Origin: Halopseudomonas bauzanensis
GTDB taxonomy: Bacteria > Pseudomonadota > Gammaproteobacteria > Pseudomonadales > Pseudomonadaceae
Direction: 5' to 3'
Assembly (NCBI RefSeq): GCF_900114735.1
Contig: NZ_FOUA01000001.1
Span: 221,028-285,027, forward strand
Length of the DNA stretch: 64,000 bases
Shown in pieces: positions 1 through 9,771 of the stretch. Every line of letters begins with the position of its first letter. Within the stretch, counting starts at the first letter, position 1. A model generated the notes under the pieces. That model did no database searches. It was given only the letters and a program-made list of their open reading frames with translations, and was not told the origin of the DNA. A program made the translations under genes and the position numbers.

Positions 1-19
1 ACAGCACAGAGCAAGCCAA

Positions 20-98
20 CCTGGGACGGTCGAGCACCAGCTCGACCAGCGGTGGTTCAGGTAACCTAGTTGTCGAGCTGGTGCTCGACAATCCCAGG
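20..98. repeat. BIME-like paired palindrome (CCTGGGA-bounded)
   Basis: A 79-bp element is bounded by CCTGGGA (20-26) and its inverse TCCCAGG (92-98). Inside are two facing copies of a TCGAGCACCAGCTCGA-type palindrome. The same architecture recurs at 15843-15914 and three times at 18118-18409, and a half copy lies at 44384-44408. It is a dispersed, non-coding extragenic palindromic family of this genome. Confidence 0.8.
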
Positions 99-179
99 TA
101 ACCTCTCCAACTACGCGGCTTGCGATGCGACACGGGCAGCCTCTAACATCAGGGCATTCCCCTCGCCTCCCGGATCAAG

Positions 180-1331
180 ATGAAAGCCCCCGCCAAACGC
201 CCGGCCTTCCTGCTGTTCTTCCCCCTGGCCGCTGTCCTGGCCGCTATCGTCGTGCCGTTGTCGGTCTGGGCTGCGCTACCGGGCAGTGGCTGGCCGCCGG
301 GGCTGCTGGGTAGCGGTCATGGGCATGAGCTGATCTTTGGCTTCGCCCTGGCATTGATTGCCGGCTACACCCTTGGCAACCAGCCGCGACAAGTCCTCTA
401 CCCGCTGATCGGCCTATGGCTGGCCGCCCGCCTGGCCTGGTTGCTGATGCCGGAGAGCTGGCTCGCCCTGCTACTGTCCCCGACCTTCGCCCTGCTCCTG
501 GCCTGGCACGTGGTGCCGCGATTCAACGCCGCGAAGAAGTGGCGCAACAAGATCACCGGCCCGCTGATCCTGACGATCTGCCTGCTGCCCATAGCCTGGC
601 TGGGGCTGCTCATCGCCTGGCGTTACCGGCCCGAGTTGGCCTCTCAGCTGCCGCTGGATACCCAGCGCCTGCTGCATACCGGCGTACTCTGCCTATTGCT
701 GCTGATGATGTTCATGGGTGGGCGCATTATCGCGCCGGCGGCGGCCGTCACTCTGGAGCGCCAGGGACGTGAGCCCAGGGCTCGGCTGCAGCCACATATG
801 GAGTCGGCGCTGATCATCCTGTTGGGATTGGCTGTTTTGCCGCTGCTGCTGCCCTGGCTGAGCGACGCGGTCAGCTATCGCTGGTCTGGCCTCTGCCTGA
901 TTGCCGCCGGCGCGGTGCTGGCGGTGCGGTGTCTGCGCTGGGAATTGTGGCGCTGCGGCGAGCGGCCCGACCTGCTGGCCTTCGGCATCGGTTACGCCTG
1001 GCTGGCGCTCGGCAGTATTGCCAGCGGGGTTGCCTTTATCAATCAGCACGCCATCGCACCGGCATTACACCTGATCACCATCGGCGGGCTGGGCACCCTG
1101 TCCACCGGGGTGATGCTGCGGCTGTATTTCCAGCGCAGCAGTAAAACACCGCCGAGTACCGGCTGGGTCTGGAGCATTACCGGGTTGATCGCCATCGCCG
1201 CGGTACTGCGCTATTTCAGCGGCCCGGCGGCCTTTGCCCAGCCGCTGTTGCTAAGCCTGTCCGCGACCACCTGGGCGCTGGCGTACCTGGCCCTGACGGT
1301 GAAGATGCTCAGCCTGGGCCGCACCCTCTGA
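180..1331 (+). CDS. nnrS: NnrS family heme-copper membrane protein
   Basis: A 383-residue, very hydrophobic polytopic inner-membrane protein. The signature GHGHE (His47/His49) at the end of the first helix and a late HLITIGGLGT segment near residue 297 match the NnrS family. NnrS proteins bind heme and copper and help cells cope with nitric oxide or nitrosative stress. Length is normal for the family (about 390-400). No nitrite or nitric oxide reductase genes are adjacent, so the NO link rests on family knowledge only. It converges on the DUF2147 gene 6 bp downstream. The ATG has no strong ribosome-binding site, so the start is moderately certain. Confidence 0.85.
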   Translation: MKAPAKRPAFLLFFPLAAVLAAIVVPLSVWAALPGSGWPPGLLGSGHGHELIFGFALALIAGYTLGNQPRQVLYPLIGLWLAARLAWLLMPESWLALLLSPTFALLLAWHVVPRFNAAKKWRNKITGPLILTICLLPIAWLGLLIAWRYRPELASQLPLDTQRLLHTGVLCLLLLMMFMGGRIIAPAAAVTLERQGREPRARLQPHMESALIILLGLAVLPLLLPWLSDAVSYRWSGLCLIAAGAVLAVRCLRWELWRCGERPDLLAFGIGYAWLALGSIASGVAFINQHAIAPALHLITIGGLGTLSTGVMLRLYFQRSSKTPPSTGWVWSITGLIAIAAVLRYFSGPAAFAQPLLLSLSATTWALAYLALTVKMLSLGRTL

Positions 1332-1337
1332 CCCCGG

Positions 1338-1799
1338 TCACTCCGCAGCGCCAGGCGTTTCGGCGCGGGTCCACGTAGAGGTGCGGCCAAAAATAGGCGC
1401 GCCGACAAAACCACGCAATTTGAGCACGTCAGCCCCATCCAGGGTGATCTTGCCCTGGTAGGTCTTGCCGCTTTCCGGATCGTATACCTTGCCGTTGTCC
1501 CAGGTCTGGCCATCGCCGGTCGGCTGCATGTCCCACAGAATGCGCAAGCCCTGTACCGGGCGATCACGCAGGGTCTCATCGGGGTTGTGCTGATCAAGCT
1601 TGGGTTGTCCGCTGCTGTCCATCGGCTCGGCCAACCACACCAGCTCGCCACACAGCTTGTCGCCGCAGGGGCTGACTTCCACCTGTCCCTGATTATCTTC
1701 GGTATTCCATAACCCGACTGGCTGCGCCAGCGCCTGAGTTGAACCCAGCACTCCGGCAACCATGACGGACGCGCCCAGAATCTGCATTAGACCTTTCAT
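1338..1799 (-). CDS. DUF2147 periplasmic protein
   Basis: A 153-residue protein with a signal peptide (cleavage after about residue 25, ALAQP) followed by one DUF2147 domain. Its typical features are visible: GLWNTEDNQG near the mature N-terminus, a VSPCGDKLCGELVW pair of cysteines probably forming a disulfide, and KLRGFVGAPIFGRTSTWTR at the end. DUF2147 proteins are small lipocalin-like beta-barrel proteins of unknown biochemical role. It stands alone, convergent with nnrS and 30 bp downstream of the TPM/LemA operon, which reads the same way. Confidence 0.8.
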   Translation of the reverse strand: MKGLMQILGASVMVAGVLGSTQALAQPVGLWNTEDNQGQVEVSPCGDKLCGELVWLAEPMDSSGQPKLDQHNPDETLRDRPVQGLRILWDMQPTGDGQTWDNGKVYDPESGKTYQGKITLDGADVLKLRGFVGAPIFGRTSTWTRAETPGAAE

Positions 1800-1829
1800 G
1801 AATCGTTCCTTTGCTGTCGAACGGCCATT

Positions 1830-2447
1830 CTACGACAGGATGACCAGCCGGTTGGGCAACTCGTTGCGCTCATGGGTGGCCGGCACCGCCTGGCGCAACT
1901 CCGCACCACAGGCGTCGATGCAGACCAGAAAGCCCTCCAGCGTTTTGCCCTGGCGCACATGGGCGGTGAAGTCGGCAATGATCGACTCCCAGACGCTGTC
2001 ATCGATCCGTTGGGAAATGCCCCGGTCCACCATGATTTCCACGTAGCGCTCGGCTTCGGAAACGAAGATCAGCATGCCCGTCGCATCGCTGGTGTGATGC
2101 AGCCCCAACTGAATGAACTGCCGGTGGGCCAGATTACATGCACGCCAGTGCCGCACCGAGCGCGGGATCAACCGGGTAGTCACGCCCGGCATGCGGAACA
2201 CCAGCGCCAGCACGATGAAGGTCAGCCACTGCGTCAGCAACAGCCAGCCGCTGCTCAACCAACCGGTCAGCACCACAAGAATACCCGGCAGCAATAACGC
2301 CGCCAGCCCGGCCCACAGCAGTGGAATGTAATGGTAGTCATCCGCTTGCGCGGCCAGCACCGTCACCACCTCGGCATCGGTATGTTGCTCGATGCGGTCG
2401 ATGGCTTCCGCGACCTGTTGCTGTTCATCCTGCGTCAAAAGTGTCAT
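1830..2447 (-). CDS. TPM domain membrane protein (cytosolic/membrane form)
   Basis: I start this gene at ATG 2447 (MTLLTQDEQQ, 205 residues). A longer open frame upstream only overlaps the glycine-rich tail of the preceding gene. It has no signal peptide. An N-terminal segment with TDAEVVTVL is followed by two hydrophobic helices (about residues 42-85) and then the rest of a split TPM domain (about 100-190, with ERYVEIMVDRGIS). TPM proteins of this architecture usually sit next to LemA and a YgcG-like TPM protein, as here. Function is unknown; roles in envelope or membrane-complex maintenance have been proposed for related proteins. It is the last gene of the lemA operon. Confidence 0.75.
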   Translation of the reverse strand: MTLLTQDEQQQVAEAIDRIEQHTDAEVVTVLAAQADDYHYIPLLWAGLAALLLPGILVVLTGWLSSGWLLLTQWLTFIVLALVFRMPGVTTRLIPRSVRHWRACNLAHRQFIQLGLHHTSDATGMLIFVSEAERYVEIMVDRGISQRIDDSVWESIIADFTAHVRQGKTLEGFLVCIDACGAELRQAVPATHERNELPNRLVILS

Positions 2448-2466
2448 TGCCTGTCCCTTGTCTGCC

Positions 2467-3213
2467 TCACCAGCCACCCGACGCGCCGCCGCCACCAAAG
2501 CCGCCGCCACCGCCGCCGAAACCGCCACCGCCACCGCCCATGCCGCCACCGCGGCCCATACCACCGAGCAGAGCGCCGGCCAGCACTGCGCGACCGAAAC
2601 GTCCCCGGCCACCACGACCACCGCCGATGAGAAACAGGATAATCATGAAAAAGAAGGTCAGCCCGCCGATCAGGGGCGCCGGAGGACGCTCACCCGTCGC
2701 CCCGGTCGACGAACGCAGCGGATCGCCGCCCAGCACCTGGATCATGGCTTCGGTGCCGGCAACGATCCCGCCTTCGAAGTCACCCCGGCGGAACGCCGGA
2801 GTCAGAATCTGGTTGATGATGATCGAGGACTGGGCGTCAGTCAGGCGCCCTTCCAGCCCGTAGCCCACCTCGATCCGCATGCGCCGGTCATCCCGGGCGA
2901 CAATCAGCAGCGCGCCATTATCCTCGCCCTGCTGACCTATGCCCCACTCGCGGCCCAGTTGTACACCGAACTCCTCAATGCTGCGCCCCTGCAGATCGGG
3001 CACCGTGACCACCACCACCTGCTCGGTGGTAGCCTGCTCATGGCCGGCCAGCATCTGGGTCAATTGCGCTTCCACCGGCGCGCTGAGCAGCTCCGCCTGG
3101 TCAACCACCCGGCCAGTCAAGGTCGGCAGGGTCAGTTCCGCGGACGCCTGCTGAGCCGATGCCCCCGCAGCCCAGCACAGCAGCCCCAGCGCCAGCAGCC
3201 GGAACCACCTCAT
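2467..3213 (-). CDS. YgcG-like TPM domain protein with glycine-rich tail
   Basis: A 248-residue protein with a signal peptide (to about residue 20, AAGASAQQ), a periplasmic TPM domain (about 30-155, including GRVVDQAELLS, NGALLIVARDDRR and GYGLEG), one transmembrane helix near 178-196 and a C-terminal tail built from GGGGGFGGGG blocks ending in SGGW. This is the classic YgcG/TPM layout. Its ATG overlaps the lemA stop by 4 bp (3210-3213), so translation is coupled to lemA. The next TPM gene follows after 19 bp. The glycine-rich tail is low complexity and GC-rich; it is normal for the family. Confidence 0.85.
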   Translation of the reverse strand: MRWFRLLALGLLCWAAGASAQQASAELTLPTLTGRVVDQAELLSAPVEAQLTQMLAGHEQATTEQVVVVTVPDLQGRSIEEFGVQLGREWGIGQQGEDNGALLIVARDDRRMRIEVGYGLEGRLTDAQSSIIINQILTPAFRRGDFEGGIVAGTEAMIQVLGGDPLRSSTGATGERPPAPLIGGLTFFFMIILFLIGGGRGGRGRFGRAVLAGALLGGMGRGGGMGGGGGGFGGGGGGFGGGGASGGW

Positions 3214-3818
3214 TCGAACTGCACCTGCGGCGCCTGCTCGGCGTTCTCCGTGGTGGCTTCGAAGTTCTCCCGGATCGGCATATCGCTGTACATCAGGCTA
3301 TGCCAGATGCGGCCCGGGAAGGTGCGGATCTCGGTGTTGTATTGCTGCACCGCGCTGATGTAATCGCGGCGGGCCACGGCAATGCGGTTTTCCGTTCCTT
3401 CGAGCTGCGATTGCAGCGCCAGAAAGTTCTGGTTGGATTTGAGCTCAGGATAGCGCTCGGACACCGCCATCAACCGACTCAGCGCACCGGTCAGCTGCGC
3501 CTGGGCCTGTTCGAAGGCCTGCATTTTGGCCGGGTCATCCAGGTCATCCACCGACACCTGAATCGACGTCGCGCGCGCCCGCGCCTCGACTACTGCGGTT
3601 AACGTCTCCTGTTCCTGGCGGGCAAACCCCTTCACCGTTTCCACCAGGTTGGGGATCAGGTCGGCACGGCGCTGATACTGGTTCTCCACCTGCGCCCAGG
3701 CGGATTTCACCTGTTCGTCATAACGGGGAATATTGTTGATACCGCAGCCGGCAACCAGGCTGCTGAGCAGCAGCAGAACAGCTACCTGCCAGATACCGCG
3801 AAATGATGTAGAAACCAT
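3210..3818 (-). CDS. lemA: LemA family lipoprotein
   Basis: LemA domain protein. I prefer ATG 3818 (MVSTSFRGIW, 202 residues) because it gives a clean lipoprotein signal ending LVAGC (Cys25). ATGs at 3830 and 3854 are alternatives. After the lipobox come the LemA hallmarks: YDEQVKSAWAQVENQYQRR, ADLIPNLVETVKG and a long helical ARAKAT-like repeat region. LemA proteins are helical envelope proteins found with TPM-domain partners; molecular function is not established. It is the first gene of the three-gene lemA-TPM-TPM operon. Confidence 0.88.
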   Translation of the reverse strand: MVSTSFRGIWQVAVLLLLSSLVAGCGINNIPRYDEQVKSAWAQVENQYQRRADLIPNLVETVKGFARQEQETLTAVVEARARATSIQVSVDDLDDPAKMQAFEQAQAQLTGALSRLMAVSERYPELKSNQNFLALQSQLEGTENRIAVARRDYISAVQQYNTEIRTFPGRIWHSLMYSDMPIRENFEATTENAEQAPQVQFE

Positions 3819-3882
3819 GTTCTTTTCCATCCATTGACGTTGTACAAGTGACATTCAGGCGATACGGGAGTTCAGCAGCGCC

Positions 3883-4191
3883 TCAGCCCGGTTTCACCAC
3901 CCACTCTGGATCTTCGAACTCGCCGATGGGGCGGATCTCGCAGAAGGGGGCGGCGCTGTTGATGATCGCCGCCACCGTTGGATTATGACGCCCTTCCATC
4001 GCGTCCCGCTGCGCCTTGCTGTCCCAGCTGGCGATCGCAATCAGGGTATCAGGATCGCCGATCTTGCGATGCAGCTCGGTCCCGCGCGCACCCGGCGCCT
4101 GCTGGATGATTTCACTGGCCCGCACCCAGGCGTCGGCGTAGTCCTCGGCTTTGTGACCCTCTTTAATGTGAACCTCGAAAATGTATTTCAT
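3883..4191 (-). CDS. Antibiotic biosynthesis monooxygenase-like (dimeric alpha-beta barrel) protein
   Basis: A 102-residue protein starting at MKYIFEVHIK (ATG 4191; four upstream in-frame codons lack support). The pattern of KYIFEVHIKEGH, a helix ending IIQQAPGARGTELHRK, TLIAIASWDSKAQRDAM and a C-terminal beta strand fits the ABM/EthD-like ferredoxin-fold barrel family. Members are small cytosolic heme-binding, quinol-oxidising or structural proteins; the substrate cannot be inferred. It stands upstream of lemA in the same direction with a 64-bp gap, so may or may not be co-transcribed. Confidence 0.65.
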   Translation of the reverse strand: MKYIFEVHIKEGHKAEDYADAWVRASEIIQQAPGARGTELHRKIGDPDTLIAIASWDSKAQRDAMEGRHNPTVAAIINSAAPFCEIRPIGEFEDPEWVVKPG

Positions 4192-4326
4192 GCAGCCCCG
4201 CACTCCGGTCTGGCCAATGTCTTCCTCAGTCTAGGCCAAGAACGTCGAAAACTACCTGGAACATGCAAACCACCCGCTTGTCTGCTTTACTGAGCGTACT
4301 CAACTTTCAGAGGAAGGAGATTGACA

Positions 4327-4581
4327 ATGGGCTGGATCGTATCCCTGATCATTGGCGGTATCGTTGGCTGGTTGGCCAGCATCATCATGAAAACCAACGC
4401 CCAGATGGGCATCATTGCCAACGTGCTGGTAGGTATCGTCGGTTCCTGGCTCGGCTTCTGGATCGCCGGCATGCTGGGCTTTGCCGAAGGCGGTTTGATC
4501 ATCCGGCTTATCATCGCCATCGCCGGTGCAGTACTGCTCATCTTCATCCTCAGGGCGCTGGGCATTTTCAAACGAACCTGA
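4327..4581 (+). CDS. GlsB/YeaQ/YmgE family stress-response membrane protein
   Basis: An 84-residue integral membrane protein with three helices. MGWIVSLIIGGIVGWLASII, GIIANVLVGIVGSWLGFWI and the closing LIIRLIIAIAGAVLLIFILR are the standard GlsB/YeaQ/YmgE (transglycosylase-associated) pattern. The start is ATG 4327, placed by a perfect AGGAGA six bases upstream; an in-frame TTG two codons earlier is ignored. Family members are stress-induced small inner-membrane proteins. It is monocistronic, ended by a hairpin at 4593. Confidence 0.88.
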   Translation: MGWIVSLIIGGIVGWLASIIMKTNAQMGIIANVLVGIVGSWLGFWIAGMLGFAEGGLIIRLIIAIAGAVLLIFILRALGIFKRT

Positions 4582-4592
4582 TCCCAACTCGC

Positions 4593-4633
4593 GCGCGGGC
4601 TCGGGCTTAACACCCAGCCCGCGCTCGCCTTTT
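4593..4633 (+). terminator. Rho-independent terminator-like hairpin
   Basis: A perfect 9-bp inverted repeat (GCGCGGGCT at 4593-4601, AGCCCGCGC at 4616-4624) is followed by CGCCTTTT. It lies just after the small stress-protein gene and before metG. The T run is short and offset by four bases, so strength is uncertain. Confidence 0.5.
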
Positions 4634-4775
4634 GAGGTGTAGCGCCCTGGTCCGCAAACGGCTGCTACGCCTGCGGACCCGCGACAACCCAACCCATCCC
4701 CATCTGATGACCTGCCCCCGCCAAACAGGTACAATTGTCGGCTTTGACCCGTTTACCCAACAGAAGCCGAGTCCC

Positions 4776-6833
4776 ATGTCCAGCAATGCCACTCCCCGCC
4801 AGATCCTCGTTACCAGCGCCCTGCCCTATGCCAACGGTTCGATCCATCTGGGGCATATGCTTGAATATATTCAGACCGACATCTGGGTACGCTTCCAGAA
4901 GCTGCGTGGCAACCAGTGCGTGTACGTCTGCGCTGATGACGCCCATGGCTCGGCGATCATGTTGCGGGCAGAGAAGGAAGGCATCACTCCCGAGCAATTG
5001 ATCGACAACGTCAAGGCGGAACACACCGCCGACTTCGCCGACTTCCTGGTGGATTTCGACAATTATTACTCGACTCACTCGGAAGAAAACCGCGAACTGT
5101 CCGAGCTGATCTACAACCGGCTTAATGCCGCCGGCCACATCAATACCCGTTCGGTCACCCAGTATTTCGATCCGGAAAAGGGCATGTTCCTGGCCGATCG
5201 TTTCATCAAGGGTACCTGCCCCAAGTGCGCGGCCGAGGATCAGTACGGTGATAACTGCGAAAAGTGCGGCGCCACCTACGAGCCCACCGAGCTGAAGGAC
5301 CCGCGCTCGGCTATCTCAGGCGCCACGCCGATTCTGAAGGACTCCAAGCACTTTTTCTTCGCCCTGCCTGATTTCCAGGACATGCTCAAGGAATGGACCC
5401 GCAGCGGCACGCTGCAGGACGCCGTGGCCAACAAGATCAACGAATGGCTGGAATCCGGCCTGCAGGAATGGGACATCAGCCGTGACGCGCCCTACTTCGG
5501 CTTCGAGATCCCCGGCGAGCCGGGCAAGTATTTCTATGTCTGGCTGGACGCCCCGGTCGGCTACATGGCCAGCTTCAAGAACCTCTGCGCCCGTCGTCCG
5601 GAGCTGGATTTCGACACCTTCTGGAGCAAGGATTCCACCGCCGAGCTGTACCACTTCATCGGCAAGGACATCATCAATTTCCACACCCTGTTCTGGCCCG
5701 CTATGCTTGAAGGCGCCGGCTTCCGCAAGCCGACGGCGGTGAACGTACACGGCTATCTCACCGTGAACGGCCAGAAGATGTCCAAGTCCCGCGGCACCTT
5801 CATCAAGGCGCGCACCTACCTGGATCATCTGTCGCCGGAATACCTGCGTTACTACTACGCCGCCAAGCTCGGCCGTGGCGTCGAGGACCTTGACCTGAAC
5901 CTGGAAGACTTCGTGCAGAAGGTCAACTCCGACCTGGTCGGCAAGGTGGTCAACATCGCCAGCCGCTGCGCGGGTTTCATCCACAAGGGCAACGCCGGCG
6001 TGATGGTCGCGGCCAATCCGGCGCCGGAACTGACGGACGCCTTCATCAGCGCCACCCCCTCCATCGCCGAAGCCTACGAGAAGCGCGACTTCTCCCGCGC
6101 CATGCGCGAGATCATGGCCCTGGCCGACAAGGCCAACGCCTGGATCGCCGACAAGGCCCCCTGGGCGCTGAACAAGCAGGAAGGCAAGCAGGACGAAGTG
6201 CAGGCGATCTGCTCCCTGGGTATCAACCTGTTCCGCCAGTTGGTCATCCTGCTCAAGCCGGTACTGCCGACCCTGGCCGCCGATGCCGAAGCCTTTCTCA
6301 ACGTAGAGCCGCTGTGCTGGGACGATCTGGGCAGCATGCTGGCCGACCATCAGCTGAACGCCTTCAAACCCCTGCTCACCCGCATCGAGCCCGCCAAGAT
6401 CGAGGCCATGGTCGAGTCCTCCAAGGAAGACCTGGCCGCAGCCGCCACCGATACCGGCGCGGCACCGGCCGGCAATGGCGAGCTGGCAAAGGACCCGCTG
6501 GCGGACGAAATCGACTTCAACACCTTCGCCGCCGTGGACCTGCGCGTGGCGCTGATCGAGAAGGCGGAGTTTGTTGAAGGCGCGGACAAACTGCTGCGCC
6601 TGACACTGAACATCGGCGATGCCACCCGCAACGTGTTCTCCGGCATCAAGAGTGCTTATCCTGATCCGAGCAAGCTGGAGGGTCGACTGACCTTGTACGT
6701 GGCCAACCTGGCGGCGCGCAAGATGAAGTTCGGCGTGTCCGAGGGGATGGTGCTGGCTGCGGGGCCTGGCGGGGAGGAGATTTATCTGCTGAGTCCGGAT
6801 GAAGGAGCCAAGCCGGGGCAGCGGGTGCGGTAA
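4776..6833 (+). CDS. metG: Methionine--tRNA ligase
   Basis: Cytosolic class I aminoacyl-tRNA synthetase that charges initiator and elongator tRNA-Met. The start at ATG 4776 ([10 protein letters not shown], 685 residues) puts the catalytic core at the N-terminus. The HIGH-type motif is HLGH (24-27), zinc-knuckle cysteines are at 148/151 and 161/164 (CPKC...CEKC), and KMSKS is at 334-338. The anticodon-binding helical domain follows, and the C-terminal 105 residues (about 580-685, [15 protein letters not shown]) form the EMAP/tRBD dimerisation and tRNA-binding domain. It is intact. The gene precedes the rsx operon by 12 bp, as in other Pseudomonas. Confidence 0.98.
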   Translation: MSSNATPRQILVTSALPYANGSIHLGHMLEYIQTDIWVRFQKLRGNQCVYVCADDAHGSAIMLRAEKEGITPEQLIDNVKAEHTADFADFLVDFDNYYSTHSEENRELSELIYNRLNAAGHINTRSVTQYFDPEKGMFLADRFIKGTCPKCAAEDQYGDNCEKCGATYEPTELKDPRSAISGATPILKDSKHFFFALPDFQDMLKEWTRSGTLQDAVANKINEWLESGLQEWDISRDAPYFGFEIPGEPGKYFYVWLDAPVGYMASFKNLCARRPELDFDTFWSKDSTAELYHFIGKDIINFHTLFWPAMLEGAGFRKPTAVNVHGYLTVNGQKMSKSRGTFIKARTYLDHLSPEYLRYYYAAKLGRGVEDLDLNLEDFVQKVNSDLVGKVVNIASRCAGFIHKGNAGVMVAANPAPELTDAFISATPSIAEAYEKRDFSRAMREIMALADKANAWIADKAPWALNKQEGKQDEVQAICSLGINLFRQLVILLKPVLPTLAADAEAFLNVEPLCWDDLGSMLADHQLNAFKPLLTRIEPAKIEAMVESSKEDLAAAATDTGAAPAGNGELAKDPLADEIDFNTFAAVDLRVALIEKAEFVEGADKLLRLTLNIGDATRNVFSGIKSAYPDPSKLEGRLTLYVANLAARKMKFGVSEGMVLAAGPGGEEIYLLSPDEGAKPGQRVR

Positions 6834-6845
6834 ACGAGACCACCC

Positions 6846-7430
6846 ATGACTGAATTCATCCTGATCCTGCTCAGCACCATCCTGGTGAACAACTTTGTGC
6901 TGGTGCAGTTTCTCGGGCTGTGTCCGTTCATGGGCGTGTCCGGCAAGCTGGAGACCGCGATCGGCATGTCCATGGCCACCACCTTCGTGCTTACCCTGGC
7001 TTCGATCCTCAGCTACCTGACCTACCAGTACATCCTGCTGCCCTTCGACCTGGAATTCCTGCGCACCATCTCCTTCATCCTGGTGATCGCCGTGGTCGTG
7101 CAGTTCACCGAGATGGTCGTACACAAGACCAGCCCCCTGCTCTACCGCGTACTGGGCATCTTCCTGCCGCTGATCACCACCAACTGCGCGGTACTGGGCG
7201 TGGCGCTGCTGATCACCAATCGCGCCGAGCAGACCTTCCTCAAGGCCGCCACCTACGGCCTCGGCGCGGCGTTGGGCTTTTCCATGGTGTTGATCCTGTT
7301 CGCCGGGCTGCGTGAGCGGCTGGCCATTGCCGACGTACCCGCGCCCTTTCGCGGCGCGGCCATCGGCATGATCACCGCCGGGCTCATGTCCCTGGCGTTC
7401 ATGGGTTTCACCGGGCTGATCAGGATCTGA
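6846..7430 (+). CDS. rsxA: Electron transport complex subunit RsxA
   Basis: A 194-residue six-helix inner-membrane subunit of the Rsx/Rnf complex. [32 protein letters not shown] and [13 protein letters not shown] are the RnfA signature segments. The two conserved cysteine-containing half-helices (LCPFMG and TNCAVLG) are known to hold an intramembrane 2Fe-2S cluster together with RsxE. The complex moves electrons from NADH to reduce SoxR and probably other ferredoxin-type acceptors, coupled to ion flow. It is first gene of rsxABCDGE-nth, with 2 bp to rsxB. Confidence 0.96.
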   Translation: MTEFILILLSTILVNNFVLVQFLGLCPFMGVSGKLETAIGMSMATTFVLTLASILSYLTYQYILLPFDLEFLRTISFILVIAVVVQFTEMVVHKTSPLLYRVLGIFLPLITTNCAVLGVALLITNRAEQTFLKAATYGLGAALGFSMVLILFAGLRERLAIADVPAPFRGAAIGMITAGLMSLAFMGFTGLIRI

Positions 7431-7432
7431 GT

Positions 7433-8014
7433 ATGTCGATCATCCTTACCGCGGTAGTCATCCTGCTGATCCTGGCGCTGATCTTCGGCGCTCTGCTGGG
7501 CTATGCCGCGATCCGCTTCCGGGTCGAAGGTGATCCCATTGTCGAGCAGATCAACGCCCTGTTGCCCCAGACCCAGTGCGGCCAATGCGGGCACCCCGGC
7601 TGCAAGCCCTACGCCGAGGGCATCGCCAACGGCGAGCCGATCAATAAATGCCCGCCGGGCGGCGAAACCACCATCCAGGCCCTGGCCGATCTGCTCGATG
7701 TGGAAGCCCTGCCCCTGGATGGCGAGCACGGCGAAGAAAAGCCGCGCACGGTTGCTTTTATCCGCGAGGCCGAATGCATCGGCTGCACCAAATGCATCCA
7801 GGCCTGCCCAGTGGATGCCATCCTCGGTGCGGCCAAACACATGCATACCGTTATCGTCGATGAATGCACCGGTTGCGACCTGTGCGTCGAGCCCTGTCCG
7901 GTGGATTGCATCGACATGCTGCCCATCGCCGTCACCCCGCAGAATTGGGGCTGGGACTTCCCGCGCCCGGCGCACCAACTGATTGCCACCGATGCCCAGC
8001 GAGGCGCTGCCTGA
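7433..8014 (+). CDS. rsxB: Electron transport complex subunit RsxB (ferredoxin)
   Basis: A 193-residue polyferredoxin. It has an N-terminal membrane helix (about 3-26), then a four-cysteine 4Fe-4S cluster of RnfB type ([16 protein letters not shown] through CPPGG), then two ferredoxin motifs, [12 protein letters not shown] and [12 protein letters not shown]. It relays electrons from RsxC to the membrane part of the complex. It ends with TGATG, sharing one base with the rsxC start, so translation is coupled. Confidence 0.96.
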   Translation: MSIILTAVVILLILALIFGALLGYAAIRFRVEGDPIVEQINALLPQTQCGQCGHPGCKPYAEGIANGEPINKCPPGGETTIQALADLLDVEALPLDGEHGEEKPRTVAFIREAECIGCTKCIQACPVDAILGAAKHMHTVIVDECTGCDLCVEPCPVDCIDMLPIAVTPQNWGWDFPRPAHQLIATDAQRGAA

Positions 8015-9771
8015 TGACTGCCCAACCGCGCATCTGGGATATCCCCGGCGGTATCCATCCGCCGCAAAATAAGCACCAATCCACCGCCCGCGGCCTGGAG
8101 CAGATGCCCCTGCCCGCCCGGCTGGTGCTACCCCTGTTGCAGCACATCGGCAACCGGGCCGTGCCCGTGGTGCAGATCGGCGAGCGGGTGCTCAAGGGCC
8201 AGCTGATTGCCGAGGCCAACGGCCCGCTCAGTTGCCCGGTGCACGCACCCACTTCCGGCATCGTCCGCGCCATCGAACCCGCGCCCTACCCGCACGCCTC
8301 GGGCCTGGCCGAATTGGCAATCATCCTGGAAAGCGACGGGCAGGATGAGTGGACCGAACTCCGACCGCTGCTGGACTACCGTGATGAACAGCCCCTCAAC
8401 CTGCTCGACCGCATCCGCGCAGCCGGCATCAGCGGCCTGGGCGGCGCGGGCTTTCCCACCGCGGTAAAACTGGCATCGCGTCCGGATCACCACATCGACA
8501 CGCTGATCATCAACGGCACCGAGTGCGAGCCCTATATCACCGCCGATGACATGACCATGCGCCACCGGGCGCCGCAGATCGTCGCCGGGATCGAAGTGCT
8601 GATGCATATCCTCAAGCCCGATCAGGTGCTGATTGGCATCGAGGACAACAAGCCGGAGGCCATCGCCGCCATGCGCGAAGCGGTGGGCGAGCGGCCGATG
8701 CAGGTGGTGGTCATCCCCACCAAATACCCTTCCGGCGGGGAAAAACAGCTGATCCAGATTCTCACCGGCAAGGAAGTACCCAGCGGCGGCCTGCCGGCGG
8801 ATATCGGTATTCTCTGCCAGAACGTCGGTACAGCGCTGGCGGTGCACGATGCGGTGCTGCTCGGTCGTCCGCTGATCAGCCGCATTACCACGCTCACCGG
8901 CGCCGCATTGGAACGTCCGACCAACGTCGAGGCGCTGATCGGCACACCGATAGCCGACCTCCTGGCCTTCGCCGGCCTGCGCCAGAATCGGTTGTACCGC
9001 CTGGTCATGGGCGGCCCTATGATGGGCTTCACCCTGCTCGACAGCAGCGCGCCCATCATCAAGACCAGCAACTGCCTGCTGGCCGGCACTATCGAGGAGT
9101 TGCCTCCGCCACCGCCAGCGCTGCCCTGCATCCGCTGCGGTCTGTGTGCCGAAGCCTGCCCGGCGGAGCTGTTGCCCCAGCAACTGCACTGGTTTGCCAT
9201 AGGCAAGGATTACGAGCAGCTGCAGCGCCAGAACCTGTTCGATTGCATCGAGTGCGGCGCCTGCGCCTACGTCTGCCCCAGCAGCATTCCGCTGGTGCAG
9301 TACTTCCGCGCCGGCAAGGCGGAAATTCGCGGCATCGAGCTGCAACAGAGCCGCGCCGAACACTCCCGGCAACGCTTCGAGCAGCGCCAGGAACGCCTGG
9401 AGCGCGAGGCCGAGCAGCGGGAACTGGAGCGCCAGGCCCGCGCCGAGAAGGCCGCTCGCGCCAAGGCTGCCCGGGAAGCACAGGCGGCCCAGCAGCAGAC
9501 CGAGCAAAGCGAACAAGCCACGGAGCCCAAGCCCGCCGAGCCGGATCTGGCGCGCATCCAATCGCGCAAGGTCACCACACTGAGCGCCGAGCAGAAGCAG
9601 CTGAAAATCGCCGCCGCCACCGCCCGCATGGCCCTGCAACGGGCGCAGAAGCAGTTGGCCGCCAACCCGGACAACGCCGACCTGCAAGCGCAGATCCCCA
9701 CCCTGGAGCAGGCCTTCACCCAGGCGCAACAGGCGTTCGATGCGCAGATGTCCGACCAGGAGAAGCAATAA
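8014..9771 (+). CDS. rsxC: Electron transport complex subunit RsxC
   Basis: A 585-residue peripheral subunit that oxidises NADH. Start ATG 8014 ([17 protein letters not shown]). The N-terminal barrel-sandwich domain is followed by the FMN/NADH-binding Rossmann-like core (GLGGAGFPTAVKL, NGTECEPYI, KYPSGGEKQL), and two 4Fe-4S motifs, CIRCGLCAEACP from Cys372 and CIECGACAYVCP from Cys411. The last 150 residues are an Ala/Gln/Arg-rich coiled coil of the kind seen in gammaproteobacterial RsxC proteins. Neighbours overlap at both ends. Confidence 0.96.
   Translation: MTAQPRIWDIPGGIHPPQNKHQSTARGLEQMPLPARLVLPLLQHIGNRAVPVVQIGERVLKGQLIAEANGPLSCPVHAPTSGIVRAIEPAPYPHASGLAELAIILESDGQDEWTELRPLLDYRDEQPLNLLDRIRAAGISGLGGAGFPTAVKLASRPDHHIDTLIINGTECEPYITADDMTMRHRAPQIVAGIEVLMHILKPDQVLIGIEDNKPEAIAAMREAVGERPMQVVVIPTKYPSGGEKQLIQILTGKEVPSGGLPADIGILCQNVGTALAVHDAVLLGRPLISRITTLTGAALERPTNVEALIGTPIADLLAFAGLRQNRLYRLVMGGPMMGFTLLDSSAPIIKTSNCLLAGTIEELPPPPPALPCIRCGLCAEACPAELLPQQLHWFAIGKDYEQLQRQNLFDCIECGACAYVCPSSIPLVQYFRAGKAEIRGIELQQSRAEHSRQRFEQRQERLEREAEQRELERQARAEKAARAKAAREAQAAQQQTEQSEQATEPKPAEPDLARIQSRKVTTLSAEQKQLKIAAATARMALQRAQKQLAANPDNADLQAQIPTLEQAFTQAQQAFDAQMSDQEKQ

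Noticed and set aside
5316-7124. A 602-codon open frame on the minus strand opposite metG and rsxA
   Set aside because: It runs antisense to clearly conserved metG codons, is rich in His/Gln/Gly as expected of a GC-rich shadow frame, and crosses into the next gene.
8128-9768. A 546-codon minus-strand open frame opposite rsxC
   Set aside because: RsxC motifs on the plus strand are unambiguous. The antisense frame has Leu/Gly-rich low-complexity composition and no ribosome-binding site.
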